Assembly (NCBI GenBank): GCA_035763745.1
Contig: DASUAO010000022.1
Location: forward strand, 1-51,914
Direction: 5' to 3'
DNA length: 51,914 nt
From: DASUAO01 sp035763745
Lineage (GTDB): Bacteria; Actinomycetota; Acidimicrobiia; IMCC26256; PALSA-555
In this document: piece by piece, positions 26,304-34,600 of the stretch
How the letters are laid out: every line of letters starts with the position of its first letter
How positions within the stretch are numbered: the stretch's first letter is position 1
Translations under genes and position numbers: made by a program
Notes under the pieces: generated by a model
What the model was told of the DNA's origin: nothing
The model's input: the letters and a program-made list of their open reading frames with translations, nothing else
The model's database searches: none

Positions 26304-27593
26304 CTACCCGGCGGCGCGGCGAAGGCCGGCGACGTACATGCCGTCGGTCCCCGCGGCCTGCGGGAGGAGCAACGCCCCGGACCCCGAGGGCTCCCACGGA
26401 GGCGCCGGCGGTGCCATCGGCACCAGGTCCGGGCGCCGGGCGACCGTGGCGTCGACCACGGCACGGGTCTCCTCGGCGGTCAGCGTGCACACCGAGTAGA
26501 CGAGGACACCGCCGGGGCGCACGGCTCGCGCGGCCTCCAGGAGCAGGTCCCGCTGCAGCCCGGCCAGCTCGCTGATCGAGTCGGGCTCCAGCCGCCAGCG
26601 GGACTCGGCGCGACGCGCGAGCACGCCCATGCCGCTGCACGGAGCATCGAGCAGCACCCGATCGAACGCGGCACCGTCCACGGGGAGATGGCGGCCGTCG
26701 GCCACCAGGAGGTCGACGGTGTCGAGCCCGAGCCGCGACGACGCCCGCCCGACGAGCCCGAGCCGGCCGGCGTTGCGGTCGAGCGCGAGCACCCGCCCCT
26801 CGCGGCCCACGCGCTCGGCGATCCCGGTCGCCTTCCCACCCGGAGCCGCGGCGATGTCGAGCACCCGGTCGCCGGGCTGCGGGTCGAGATACGCCACGAC
26901 CGCCTGGCTCCCCTGGTCCTGGGGAGTCGCACGACCGTCGGCGACGGGGAGCAGCCGGGCCGGGTCCCCTCCCCCCCGCACGACGAGCGCGCTCGGCACG
27001 AGACGACCCCGCTCGACCTCGGCACCCGCCTCGCGGAGCGCAGCCTCGAGGGCGTCGACCTCGGTGCGGCCCGGGTTCGGGCGCAGCGTGAGCGCACCCG
27101 GCTCGTTGCCGGCCACCATGACCGCGGTCGCACGCTCGGGACCGAGGTCCGCGCGGAGGCGATCGGCGAGCCAGTCCGGGTACGACAGCGCCACTGCCTC
27201 GCTCTCGGGCTCGGGCCACGGCGGCCCCAGGCGGGTCAACGCGCGGAGCACACCGTTCACGAACCCCTGCGCCCGCGCCGGCGCGGCCGAGACCGTCTCG
27301 CCGACGGCGGCATGCGGCGGGACGCCGGAGAGCAGCTGGTGTGCGCCGAGGCGGAGCGCGGCGCGCACCGGGGGGTCCATCCGGGCGATCCGCCGCGTGC
27401 TGGCACGCCCGATCAGGTCGTCGAGGCGGCGTTGGCCCCGCAGGGTCCGGTACACGAGGTCGGTGACCTGGGCCCGGTCACGCGCGCTCAGGTGGGACTC
27501 GCGGAGCATCGCCGGGAGCGCGAGATGCGAGTACGCACCCCCTTCGATGCGCACGAGGGCGTCCCGGGCCAGCCGGCGCACGGTCGGCTTCAC
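26304..27593 (-). CDS. rsmB: 16S rRNA (cytosine-967-C5) methyltransferase
   Basis: SAM-dependent methyltransferase of the RsmB/Sun family, 429 residues. The N-terminal NusB-like helical domain (about 1-140, ARDALVRIEGGAYSHLALPA through VNGVLRALTRLGP) is followed by a Rossmann catalytic domain with VLDIAAAPGGKATGIAE, LLDAPCSGMGVLARR and the second Cys in VYSVCTLTAEET. The GTG start overlaps the stop of a 26-codon ORF (GTGA) that in turn overlaps fmt, suggesting coupled translation. Confidence 0.95.
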   Translation of the reverse strand: MKPTVRRLARDALVRIEGGAYSHLALPAMLRESHLSARDRAQVTDLVYRTLRGQRRLDDLIGRASTRRIARMDPPVRAALRLGAHQLLSGVPPHAAVGETVSAAPARAQGFVNGVLRALTRLGPPWPEPESEAVALSYPDWLADRLRADLGPERATAVMVAGNEPGALTLRPNPGRTEVDALEAALREAGAEVERGRLVPSALVVRGGGDPARLLPVADGRATPQDQGSQAVVAYLDPQPGDRVLDIAAAPGGKATGIAERVGREGRVLALDRNAGRLGLVGRASSRLGLDTVDLLVADGRHLPVDGAAFDRVLLDAPCSGMGVLARRAESRWRLEPDSISELAGLQRDLLLEAARAVRPGGVLVYSVCTLTAEETRAVVDATVARRPDLVPMAPPAPPWEPSGSGALLLPQAAGTDGMYVAGLRRAAG

Positions 27594-27670
27594 CGGCCAC
27601 CTTCGGGCGTCTCGGCGTCGGGAGCTGCGGAGACACGCCAGCTCGTGAAGCGAGCATGGTGGGCGGTCAT
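27590..27670 (-). CDS. Tiny coupling ORF between fmt and rsmB
   Basis: A 26-residue reading frame (MTAHHARFTSWRVS at its start) exactly fills the fmt-rsmB gap. Its ATG overlaps the fmt stop as ATGA, and its own stop overlaps the rsmB GTG as GTGA. I recognise no family. The double 4-base overlap is the same arrangement used between real genes here, so ribosomes leaving fmt would probably translate it and be handed to rsmB. It may be a passing linker rather than a functional peptide. Confidence 0.45.
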   Translation of the reverse strand: MTAHHARFTSWRVSAAPDAETPEGGR

Positions 27671-28578
27671 CCCGGGACGTCCAGGGTCGGGGTGTCGTCG
27701 CGGAGGCCGGCGCGCCAGGCGCTCGCCGTCATGGCGGCGCGGCCCTCGGGTTGGACCTCCTCGAGGACGAGCACACCGGTCCCCGTCCCGACCGCGCCCC
27801 GGCGATCGACACGCCCGATCGCGATCTCGTCGGTGGGCTGCTCCTCGACACGGGCGCGCAGCACCTTGAGCCGTCGCCCCGACACCACTCCCCACGCACC
27901 CGGGCGAGGGTTCCCGGCCCGGACCAGACGCGCCAGCTCCTCGGCCGGACGCCGGGGGTCGAGGCGGAACTCGTCGACCGAGAGCTTGGGTGCCAGCGTG
28001 GCCTCGCCCTCCTGCGGGCGCGGTGTCGTCTCCTCGACCCGGGGCACGGTCCGGACGAGCAGGTCGGTCCCGAGGTCGACGAGCCTCGCCCGCAGCGCCC
28101 CGGCCGGCTCGTCGGGGCCGATGGACGTGCGCACGCAGTCGTACACCGGACCCGTGTCGAGGCCCTCGTCGAGTGCCATCACGCACGCGCCCGTCTCGAC
28201 ATCTCCGGCGAGCACGGCGCGCTCCACCGGTGCCGCACCCCGCCACCGGGGCAGCAGCGAGAAGTGCAGGTTCACGAAGCCGAGCCGACACGACTCGAGC
28301 AGCGCGGCCGGGAGGAGCTGACCGAAGGCGACGACGACGCCGAGGTCGGCGGCGAGCGCAGCGACCTCGGACGCGACCTCCACGGCCCGGCTCGGGGTGC
28401 GGACGGGTAGGCCCAGCTCATCGGCGGCGCGCTTCACCGGGCTGGGCGCGGTGGCACCGCCCCGGCCCCGCCGCCGATCCGGCTGGGTGACCACGAGCGC
28501 GACGTCGTGGCCGTCCGCGTGCAGGGCCCGCAGCGCGGGGACGGCGTCGGCCGGGGTCCCGAAGTAGACGACACGCAC
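27667..28578 (-). CDS. fmt: Methionyl-tRNA formyltransferase
   Basis: Formylates initiator Met-tRNA; 303 residues. The N-terminal formyltransferase domain has VVYFGTPADAVPALRAL, VVVAFGQLLP, FVNLHFSLLPRWRGAAPVERA (catalytic Asn and His) and GLDTGPVYDC; a C-terminal OB-like domain follows (about 205-303). GTG start 8 bases after the def stop; no better start exists upstream in frame. Def acts on the product of Fmt, so the pair makes functional sense. Confidence 0.95.
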   Translation of the reverse strand: MRVVYFGTPADAVPALRALHADGHDVALVVTQPDRRRGRGGATAPSPVKRAADELGLPVRTPSRAVEVASEVAALAADLGVVVAFGQLLPAALLESCRLGFVNLHFSLLPRWRGAAPVERAVLAGDVETGACVMALDEGLDTGPVYDCVRTSIGPDEPAGALRARLVDLGTDLLVRTVPRVEETTPRPQEGEATLAPKLSVDEFRLDPRRPAEELARLVRAGNPRPGAWGVVSGRRLKVLRARVEEQPTDEIAIGRVDRRGAVGTGTGVLVLEEVQPEGRAAMTASAWRAGLRDDTPTLDVPG

Positions 28579-28586
28579 CGGGGTGG

Positions 28587-29117
28587 TCAGAGTCTCCGCA
28601 CGCCGTCGTCGGCAGCGCCGACGATCGAGTCGTCGAGCTGGGCTCGACGCATCTCCCGCAGGACGTCCTTGCGACGGTCGGGCTCGAGCCGGTCGAGGAG
28701 GAGCACACCGTCGAGGTGGTCGATCTCGTGCTGGATGAGGCGCCCCATGAGCTCGTCGCCCTCGAGGACGACCTCCTTGCCGTCGAGGTCGAGGCCCTGC
28801 ACCGTGATGACCTTGGGTCGGACGATCTCGACGTGGACCCCCGGCACCGAGAGGCACCCCTCGTCGTAGGTCCACTCCCCGGTCGCGTCGACGATCTCGG
28901 GGTTGACGAGCACCGCCGGACCGTCCCCCACGTCGTAGGTGTAGAGCCGCTTCAGCACACCGACCTGCGGTGCGGCGAGCCCGACCCCGAGCGCCTCGTA
29001 CATCGTCTCCACCATGCGTTGGGACAGCGTGACGAGGTCGCCGTCGAGCTCCTCGACCTCGCGTGCGCGTTGGCGCAGCACGGGATCACCGAAGATCCGC
29101 ACGTCGAAGGTCGCCAT
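28587..29117 (-). CDS. def: Peptide deformylase
   Basis: Removes the formyl group from nascent proteins; metal-dependent, 176 residues. All three motifs are present: GVGLAAPQVG, EGCLSVP (metal Cys) and QHEIDHLDG (two metal His and the catalytic Glu). ATG at 29117 lies 6 bases after a TACCCT -10 box, so a leaderless transcript is likely from this point. It lies 66 bases after priA. Confidence 0.97.
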   Translation of the reverse strand: MATFDVRIFGDPVLRQRAREVEELDGDLVTLSQRMVETMYEALGVGLAAPQVGVLKRLYTYDVGDGPAVLVNPEIVDATGEWTYDEGCLSVPGVHVEIVRPKVITVQGLDLDGKEVVLEGDELMGRLIQHEIDHLDGVLLLDRLEPDRRKDVLREMRRAQLDDSIVGAADDGVRRL

Positions 29118-29123
29118 GGCTCC

Positions 29124-29129
29124 AGGGTA
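29124..29129 (-). promoter_or_regulatory. -10 box for a leaderless def transcript
   Basis: TACCCT (TANNNT) ends 6 bases before the def ATG, the spacing expected when transcription begins at the A of the start codon. No convincing -35 box is visible, which is common for such promoters in actinobacteria. Confidence 0.4.
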
Positions 29130-29183
29130 CCGGCAGCCTCCGGTGGCTCCGCGGCCGGCTCGTGCGCCCCGAGCGCGCGACCG

Positions 29184-31031
29184 TCAGACCCGGAGCGGGT
29201 CGACGTCGATGCGCAGTCGTCCCCGCGCGCGGGCCGGACCGAGGTCGGTCGTCGCGAGGGCGGCTGTCAGGGTGCTCGTGTCGGGCGCCCGTACCAGGGC
29301 CCGGTCGCCGTTGGGGCCGAGGACGGTGAGCGAACCTGTGAGTGCGATGCACGCGGCCGCGACCGCCTCCGGAGCACCGCGCAGCTCCGCCAACCCGCCG
29401 AACGGCGGGAACCCGAGGTCGCGTCGGCGCGCGGTCTCGACCGACCGCGCGATCGACGGATCGGCTTCCTCGTACGCTCGCAGCACCTCGTGCTCGGGCA
29501 CGCGGGTCTGCACCAGCACGAGCCCATCGCGTCCGCCGGACCCTGCGGTGCGTGACCCGACGGCTCGCGCCGCGCGCACGAGGAGCCAGAGCGCCTGCTC
29601 AGCGGCGCGATGGCGCGGGGCCAGCAGCTCCTGGTCGAAGTCGAGGAACGCGACGAGCCCGATCGGGTTCGACTCCCCGCGGACGCGGTGCAGGACCGCC
29701 TCGGTCCCCACCGCCACGTCGAACGCCGGCAGTGCAGTGCTCGCCGCGTCCACGGCGAGCACGCGATGGCGAGGGACCAGGCCCGCGAGGTCGTCGCGGA
29801 GACGGACCACACCCGGACGCGCACCCCGGAAACGCGCCGAGCCGCAATGCCGGCAGCGGAGCTCGGCCACGGTCTCGCAGCGCGCGCACCGGAGCCCGGC
29901 GTCGACCTCGGCCACGGTCGCATCGCAGCGCTCGCACCGCGCCGGCTCACCGCATGCTCGACACAGGAGGAGATGGGCACGACCCTTGCGGTTCATCACG
30001 CACACCGCCCGGGTCCCGGCGTCGAGCGCCCGGTGCAGCGCGGGTCCGAGCTGCGCCGAGAGCAGGCCGAGCCCCGGAGGGTCGTCGCGCCGGTCGACGA
30101 CCTCGAGGCGCGGCCACCCGCTCCGGGCCTGCGGACGTGGTGCTGCGATCGGCTCGCCGGCGAGCGCGACCGCCTCGACCGTCGGCGCGGGGCTCAGGAT
30201 GTCGAGGCGGGCGCCCACCCCCGCGGCGCGCTGGGCGGCGAGGTCGCGGGCGTGCCAGGACGGCGCGCGCTCGTCGGCCAGAGCCTCGTCGGCGTCGTCG
30301 AGGACGATCACGGCCCGCAGATCGGGAACGGGCGCGAAGATTGCGATCCGACCCCCGACCACCACGCGCGCGCCGTGCCGCGCCGTTTCCCACGTGCGGG
30401 TGCGGCTGGCGTCGGTCTCGTCGGTGCGGAACGCGACCACCTCGCGACCCGTGGCCGCGAGGTGGGCGACGAGCGCGTCGGCCTCCGCGCGGTCGGGGAC
30501 CAGGACGATCGTCGAGCCCTCGGGAGCCAAGAGGGAGGCGATCAGCGTCGCGCGCTCGGTCGCCGGGGGCGTCTCGACGACGCGCCGGTCGCGATCGGGG
30601 ATCGACACCGGCGGCACCGAGGTCGGGTAGATGCCGACCTCGGGCACCGGCACTGGCCCGGGCGCGACGTTGTTGGGGGGCGAGGCCGGGCGGAGGAACG
30701 CGGTGCGGGGTCCGGCCCAGCGGCGGGCCGCCTCGTCCGCGAGGGCGACGAGCTCGGCCGGAGGTCCCGCGGAGACCACCGCGCGGATCGGCAGGAGTCG
30801 CTCGACCGGGGTCGCGGGCTCGACGTCGAGCGCGACGACCCAGCCCCGGACCCGCCGCCCGTGCAGCGGCACCCGTACGATCGTCCCGACCGCGAGCGCG
30901 GCCCCGAGGTCGTCGGGGACGAGATAGTCGAGGGCCCGGTCGAGCGCGGGGACGTCCGGGAGGACGCGGACGACCCGGGCCGCCGGGCCCGAACCGGCCG
31001 GGCCCGAGCCGGCCTGACCCGGTCCGGTCAG
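29184..31031 (-). CDS. priA: PriA-like primosomal protein with degenerate helicase motifs
   Basis: Replication-restart protein PriA by domain order: N-terminal 3' DNA-binding domain (VVRVLPDVPALDRALDYLVP, about 25-110), remnant helicase lobes, an eight-Cys double zinc region (CRACGEPARCERCDATV ... CARCETVAELRCRHCGS) and a C-terminal domain. The Walker A loop is missing (EGSTIVLVPDRAEADAL where GVTGSGKTEVY is expected) and the DEEH box is DDAD, so ATPase activity is unlikely, as described for other actinobacterial PriA. Start is uncertain: CTG at 31031 forms a CTGA overlap with the metK stop; the nearest standard start is GTG at 31085 inside metK. Confidence 0.88.
   Translation of the reverse strand: MTGPGQAGSGPAGSGPAARVVRVLPDVPALDRALDYLVPDDLGAALAVGTIVRVPLHGRRVRGWVVALDVEPATPVERLLPIRAVVSAGPPAELVALADEAARRWAGPRTAFLRPASPPNNVAPGPVPVPEVGIYPTSVPPVSIPDRDRRVVETPPATERATLIASLLAPEGSTIVLVPDRAEADALVAHLAATGREVVAFRTDETDASRTRTWETARHGARVVVGGRIAIFAPVPDLRAVIVLDDADEALADERAPSWHARDLAAQRAAGVGARLDILSPAPTVEAVALAGEPIAAPRPQARSGWPRLEVVDRRDDPPGLGLLSAQLGPALHRALDAGTRAVCVMNRKGRAHLLLCRACGEPARCERCDATVAEVDAGLRCARCETVAELRCRHCGSARFRGARPGVVRLRDDLAGLVPRHRVLAVDAASTALPAFDVAVGTEAVLHRVRGESNPIGLVAFLDFDQELLAPRHRAAEQALWLLVRAARAVGSRTAGSGGRDGLVLVQTRVPEHEVLRAYEEADPSIARSVETARRRDLGFPPFGGLAELRGAPEAVAAACIALTGSLTVLGPNGDRALVRAPDTSTLTAALATTDLGPARARGRLRIDVDPLRV
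30981..31010 (-). repeat. 15-bp tandem repeat near the priA start (2 units)
   Basis: Two adjacent 15-bp units (30996-31010 and 30981-30995; 13 of 15 bases identical) encode GSGPA GSGPA about seven codons after the probable CTG start of priA and before its conserved domain. Confidence 0.7.
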
Positions 31032-32221
31032 GCCAGGGCCTCGGCAGCCTTGCGGAAGCTCTCGGCGTGGTCGGTGTGCTCCCACGAGAACGTCGGCTCC
31101 GGGCGGCCGAAGTGCCCGTAGGCCGCGGTCTTCCGGAAGATCGGACGCCGCAGCTGGAGGCGGTCGATGATCGCGGCAGGGCGCAGGTCGAAGTGCTCCT
31201 GGACCAGCCCGGCGAGCTTCTCGGGGTCGATCTCGGAGGTCCCGAAGTCCTCGACCATGATCGACACCGGGCGCGCGACCCCGATCGCGTACGCAACCTG
31301 GACCTCACAGCGCTTGGCGACCCCGGCGGCCACGATGTTCTTCGCGGCGTGACGCACCGCGTAGGCCGCCGACCGGTCGACCTTTGTGGGGTCCTTGCCG
31401 CTGAAGGCGCCACCACCGTGCCGTGCCATCCCGCCGTAGGTGTCCACGATGATCTTGCGACCCGTGAGGCCGCAGTCCGCGTGTGGTCCTCCGAGCTCGA
31501 AGTTGCCGGTCGGGTTGCAGAGGACCTCGAAGTCGTCGTCGGCGAACTGGGCCGGGAGCAGCGGCCGGATCACGTGCTCGACCAGATCGGGCTTGAGCAG
31601 CGTGTCGACGTCGACGCCCGGGCCGGTCTGCGTGGAGATCAGCACGGTGGAGAGGCGCTTCGGGACACCGCCTTCGTACTCGAACGTGACCTGGGTCTTG
31701 CCGTCGGGCCGGAGGTACGGGAGCACACCCGACTTGCGGACCTCGGCGAGCCGATGTGCGAACCGGTGCGCGAGCCAGATCGGCATCGGCATCAGGTCCT
31801 CGGTGTCGTCGCAGGCGTACCCGAACATCATCCCCTGGTCGCCGGCACCGATCTCGTCGAACATCTCACCGGTCCCCGCGCGCTGCTCCGTCGCCTTGTC
31901 GACGCCCATCGCGATGTCCGGGGACTGCTCGTCGATCGTCGTGATGACGGCGCAGGTCTTGCCGTCGAATCCGAACGACTCGCGGTCGTAGCCGATGCTG
32001 CGCACGGTGTCGCGCACGACCCGCGGGATGTCGACGTAGGCGGTCGTGCTGATCTCGCCCGCGACCACGACGAGCCCGGTGGTCGCCATCGTCTCGCAGG
32101 CGACTCGGCTGTGGGGGTCCTCCTCGAAGATCGCGTCGAGGATCGCGTCGCTGATCTGGTCGCACATCTTGTCGGGGTGACCCTCGGTCACCGATTCCGA
32201 TGTGAAGGTGAAGCGGTCCAC
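31028..32221 (-). CDS. metK: S-adenosylmethionine synthetase
   Basis: Makes SAM from methionine and ATP; 397 residues. Signatures: TSESVTEGHPDKMCDQISDA (10-28 region), the hexapeptide GAGDQG in EIGAGDQGMMFGYA and the P-loop-like GGGAFSGKDPTKVDRSAAY. GTG start preceded by AAGGAG. Only 11 bases separate it from coaBC, leaving no room for a SAM riboswitch. It supplies the cofactor for RsmB and the SPOUT methyltransferase in this window. Confidence 0.98.
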   Translation of the reverse strand: MDRFTFTSESVTEGHPDKMCDQISDAILDAIFEEDPHSRVACETMATTGLVVVAGEISTTAYVDIPRVVRDTVRSIGYDRESFGFDGKTCAVITTIDEQSPDIAMGVDKATEQRAGTGEMFDEIGAGDQGMMFGYACDDTEDLMPMPIWLAHRFAHRLAEVRKSGVLPYLRPDGKTQVTFEYEGGVPKRLSTVLISTQTGPGVDVDTLLKPDLVEHVIRPLLPAQFADDDFEVLCNPTGNFELGGPHADCGLTGRKIIVDTYGGMARHGGGAFSGKDPTKVDRSAAYAVRHAAKNIVAAGVAKRCEVQVAYAIGVARPVSIMVEDFGTSEIDPEKLAGLVQEHFDLRPAAIIDRLQLRRPIFRKTAAYGHFGRPEPTFSWEHTDHAESFRKAAEALA

Positions 32222-32232
32222 GGAGCTCCTTG

Positions 32233-33528
32233 TCAGGTTCGTGATGCGTCGGGTCGACCGGCGGACGGACGCGCCGGGGTCGGAACGGGCAGCAACGCAC
32301 CCACGCGATCGAGGATCACATCGGCGAGTGCGAGCTTGGTGCGGAGCGGGACGTCCTCGGCGTGCCCGGAAGCATCGAGGATCACCGCCCGGTTGGTGTC
32401 GACCTCGAAGCCGGCGTCCGGCTCCGAGACGTCGTTGGCGACCATCAGGTCGACCCGCTTCGCGGCCAGCTTGGCGGCCGCGTTCGCCCGGACGTCCTCG
32501 GTCTCGGCCGCGAAGCCGACGAGCACCTGATGGGCCTTGCGTCGCCCCAGCTCGGCCAGGACGTCGGGCGTCGGCTCGAGGTGGAGCTCGGGGAGACCGT
32601 CGCGCTTCTTGATCTTCTCCGCCACACTCGCCTTCGGACGGAAGTCGGCGACGGCGGCCGCCATCACGACGGCGTCCGTGTGGGCGTAGGCCCCGAGGAC
32701 CGCGTCGGCGAGCTCCTCGGCCGTGGTCACGCGCACGACGTGCGCGCCGTCGGGCGTAGGCCGGTCCGTCGTCGTGACGAGCGTGACCGCGGCACCCCGG
32801 CGCGCTGCAGCGTCGGCGATCGCGTGCCCCATCTTCCCCGACGAGCGGTTGCCGATGAACCGGACCGGGTCGATCGGCTCGCGCGTCCCACCGGCGGTCA
32901 CGAGGACACGGACACCGGCGAGGTCGCCGTCGCGCGCGAGTACGGCTGCTGCAGCCTCGACGATCGTCTCCGGGTCGGCCAGCCGGCCCTCCCCGACGTC
33001 GCCGCCGGCGAGCCGTCCGCTCATCGGCTCGACGACCCGGACGCCTCTCGTGCGCAGCGTGTCGAGGTTGGCCTGCACTGCCGGGTGCTCCCACATCTCG
33101 GTGTGCATCGCCGGCGCCACCAGCACCGGCGCGCGGGTCGCGAGCAGGGTCGTGGTGAGGAGGTCGTCGGAGATCCCGCAGGCGTACTTCCCCAGGAGCT
33201 TGGCCGTCGCCGGCGCGACGACGAGGAGATCGGCGCCCTGGCCGAGACGGGTGTGCGGGATCGGGTCGCCGCCCTCGGCGCCCGTGAACAACGACGTGCG
33301 CGCCGGCTCGGACGCGAGCGCCGAGAACGTCACCGCTCCGACGAAGCGCTGCGCGTCATCGGTGAGCACGGGGATGACGTGCGCGCCGGCGTCCACGAGA
33401 CGCCGACAGATCTCGACCGCCTTGTACGCGGCGATCCCGCCGGTGATCCCGAGCACGACGCGGCTGCCGCGGAGCGCGACCGGACCCGGGAGCAGCGTCC
33501 CGGGTTCCGAGGTGGGGTCCACAGTCAT
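32233..33528 (-). CDS. coaBC: Bifunctional phosphopantothenoylcysteine decarboxylase/synthetase
   Basis: Two consecutive steps of coenzyme A synthesis; 431 residues. The N-terminal flavoprotein decarboxylase (about 20-195) has GITGGIAAYKAVEICRRL and GKYACGISDDLL; the C-terminal synthetase has TAGGTREPIDPVRFIGNRSS, the KIKK loop (AEKIKKRDG) and NDVSEPDAGFEVDTN. The decarboxylase motif usually written PxMNxxMW reads PAMHTEMW, with His in place of Asn; this may be a lineage trait. A Pro-rich tail ends the protein. Confidence 0.96.
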   Translation of the reverse strand: MTVDPTSEPGTLLPGPVALRGSRVVLGITGGIAAYKAVEICRRLVDAGAHVIPVLTDDAQRFVGAVTFSALASEPARTSLFTGAEGGDPIPHTRLGQGADLLVVAPATAKLLGKYACGISDDLLTTTLLATRAPVLVAPAMHTEMWEHPAVQANLDTLRTRGVRVVEPMSGRLAGGDVGEGRLADPETIVEAAAAVLARDGDLAGVRVLVTAGGTREPIDPVRFIGNRSSGKMGHAIADAAARRGAAVTLVTTTDRPTPDGAHVVRVTTAEELADAVLGAYAHTDAVVMAAAVADFRPKASVAEKIKKRDGLPELHLEPTPDVLAELGRRKAHQVLVGFAAETEDVRANAAAKLAAKRVDLMVANDVSEPDAGFEVDTNRAVILDASGHAEDVPLRTKLALADVILDRVGALLPVPTPARPSAGRPDASRT

Positions 33529-33576
33529 GCGCAGGTGGTCCTGGGTGGGCCAGACGGCGCGGGCGCGCCGCGCGCG

Positions 33577-33909
33577 CTACTCGGTGCCGGGCTCGTCCGA
33601 GCCCTCGGCCACGAGGATCGCGTCTGCGCCGTCCTCGGCGCCCTCGACGATCTCGGGCTCTTCGGGCATCGGGGCCGCCTCGATCTTGCCCACCTGGATC
33701 TCCTCGAGCGAGATCGTGAGCGGCTTGCGGGACACGGACGTGACCTGCGGCGGCACGATCTTGCCCAGGCCTTCGCCCAGCTGGTTGTAGTAGTCGTTGA
33801 TCTCCCTGGCGCGCATCGCAGCCAGGGTGACGAGCGTGAACTTGGAGCCCACCCGGTCGAGGAGGTGCTCCATCCGGGGTTCCATGAGCGAGGCGCGGAC
33901 TTCGGGCAT
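33577..33909 (-). CDS. rpoZ: RNA polymerase omega subunit
   Basis: Assembly subunit of RNA polymerase binding the beta' C-terminus; 110 residues. The core MEHLLDRVGSKFTLVTLAAM RAREINDYYNQLGEGLGKIVPP is typical; an acidic C-terminal extension of about 35 residues follows. ATG at 33909 was chosen because GAGGGG precedes it; an ATG eight codons later and a GTG further upstream are alternatives. It lies between gmk and coaBC as in most actinobacteria. Confidence 0.93.
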   Translation of the reverse strand: MPEVRASLMEPRMEHLLDRVGSKFTLVTLAAMRAREINDYYNQLGEGLGKIVPPQVTSVSRKPLTISLEEIQVGKIEAAPMPEEPEIVEGAEDGADAILVAEGSDEPGTE

Positions 33910-34010
33910 TCGGGGCTTCCCCTCGGGAGGCTCGATCTCGGGCGGACCGGCTGGTCGAGCGCGGGGCACGTGATGCGCACGCACCACGAGCAGCGGTGGA
34001 CCGGACGTTC

Positions 34011-34016
34011 ATCGTA
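34011..34016 (-). promoter_or_regulatory. Probable -10 box upstream of rpoZ
   Basis: TACGAT on the minus strand lies in the 124-base gap after gmk, which suggests rpoZ can be transcribed on its own with a leader of roughly 95 bases. No good -35 box is visible. Confidence 0.35.
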
Positions 34017-34033
34017 TCAGCGGGGAGCCGTCG

Positions 34034-34600
34034 TCAGGCGCCTCGGGACCGCCGCCCTGCGAGCACCCCGAGGACCTCCTCCACCGCCCCGTCGATGTCC
34101 TCGTTGACCACCACGGCGTCGAACGCCGACGCCAGCTCCTCTTCCCGTTCGGCTGCGGCCAGCCGGGTCTCGATCTGCGCCGCGTCGGCATCCGGGTCCC
34201 GGGCCACGAGGCGCTCTCGCTGCACCGCCCGGGACGGTGGACGCACGAACACCAGCAGGGCCTCGGGGAACACCTCGCGGACGGCCATCGCCCCCTGGAC
34301 GTCCACCTCCAGCAGCACGTCCTGGCCGGCGGCGAGCCGCTCCTCGATCGGCGCCCGAGGCGTCCCCTTGAGGTCGCCGTAGACCTCGAACCACTCGAGG
34401 AGCCCGCCCGCGTCGCGCACCGCGCAGAACTCCTCGCGGTCGACGAACCGGTAGTCGCGACCTTCGACCTCCCCGGGCCGGGGAGCACGGTCGGTCATGG
34501 ACACCGAGAACCAGAGCCGCGGGTCACGCGCGAGCAGCTCCCGCACGATCGTGCCCTTCCCGACTCCCGAAGGGCCGGCGACGACGAGCAGGACGCTCAG
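34034..34600 (-). CDS. gmk: Guanylate kinase, probable CTG start
   Basis: Phosphorylates GMP to GDP; 188 residues. The P-loop GPSGVGKGTI is at about residues 9-18, followed by SVSMTDRAPRPGEVEGRDYRFVD (GMP-binding) and EVDVQGAMAVRE. The first ordinary start (GTG at 34546) falls after the P-loop and would give a dead enzyme. The only sensible start is CTG at 34600, which overlaps the mihF stop as CTGA and gives the usual N-terminus (LSVLLVVAGPSG). Confidence 0.93.
   Translation of the reverse strand: MSVLLVVAGPSGVGKGTIVRELLARDPRLWFSVSMTDRAPRPGEVEGRDYRFVDREEFCAVRDAGGLLEWFEVYGDLKGTPRAPIEERLAAGQDVLLEVDVQGAMAVREVFPEALLVFVRPPSRAVQRERLVARDPDADAAQIETRLAAAEREEELASAFDAVVVNEDIDGAVEEVLGVLAGRRSRGA

Noticed and set aside
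32222..32232. SAM riboswitch upstream of metK
   Set aside because: Only 11 bases separate coaBC and metK, far too little for any known SAM riboswitch.
32233..33528. CoaBC as catalytically dead because of PAMH instead of PxMN
   Set aside because: All other motifs of both domains are intact and I believe this substitution is found in other actinobacterial CoaBC, so I treat it as a lineage variant.
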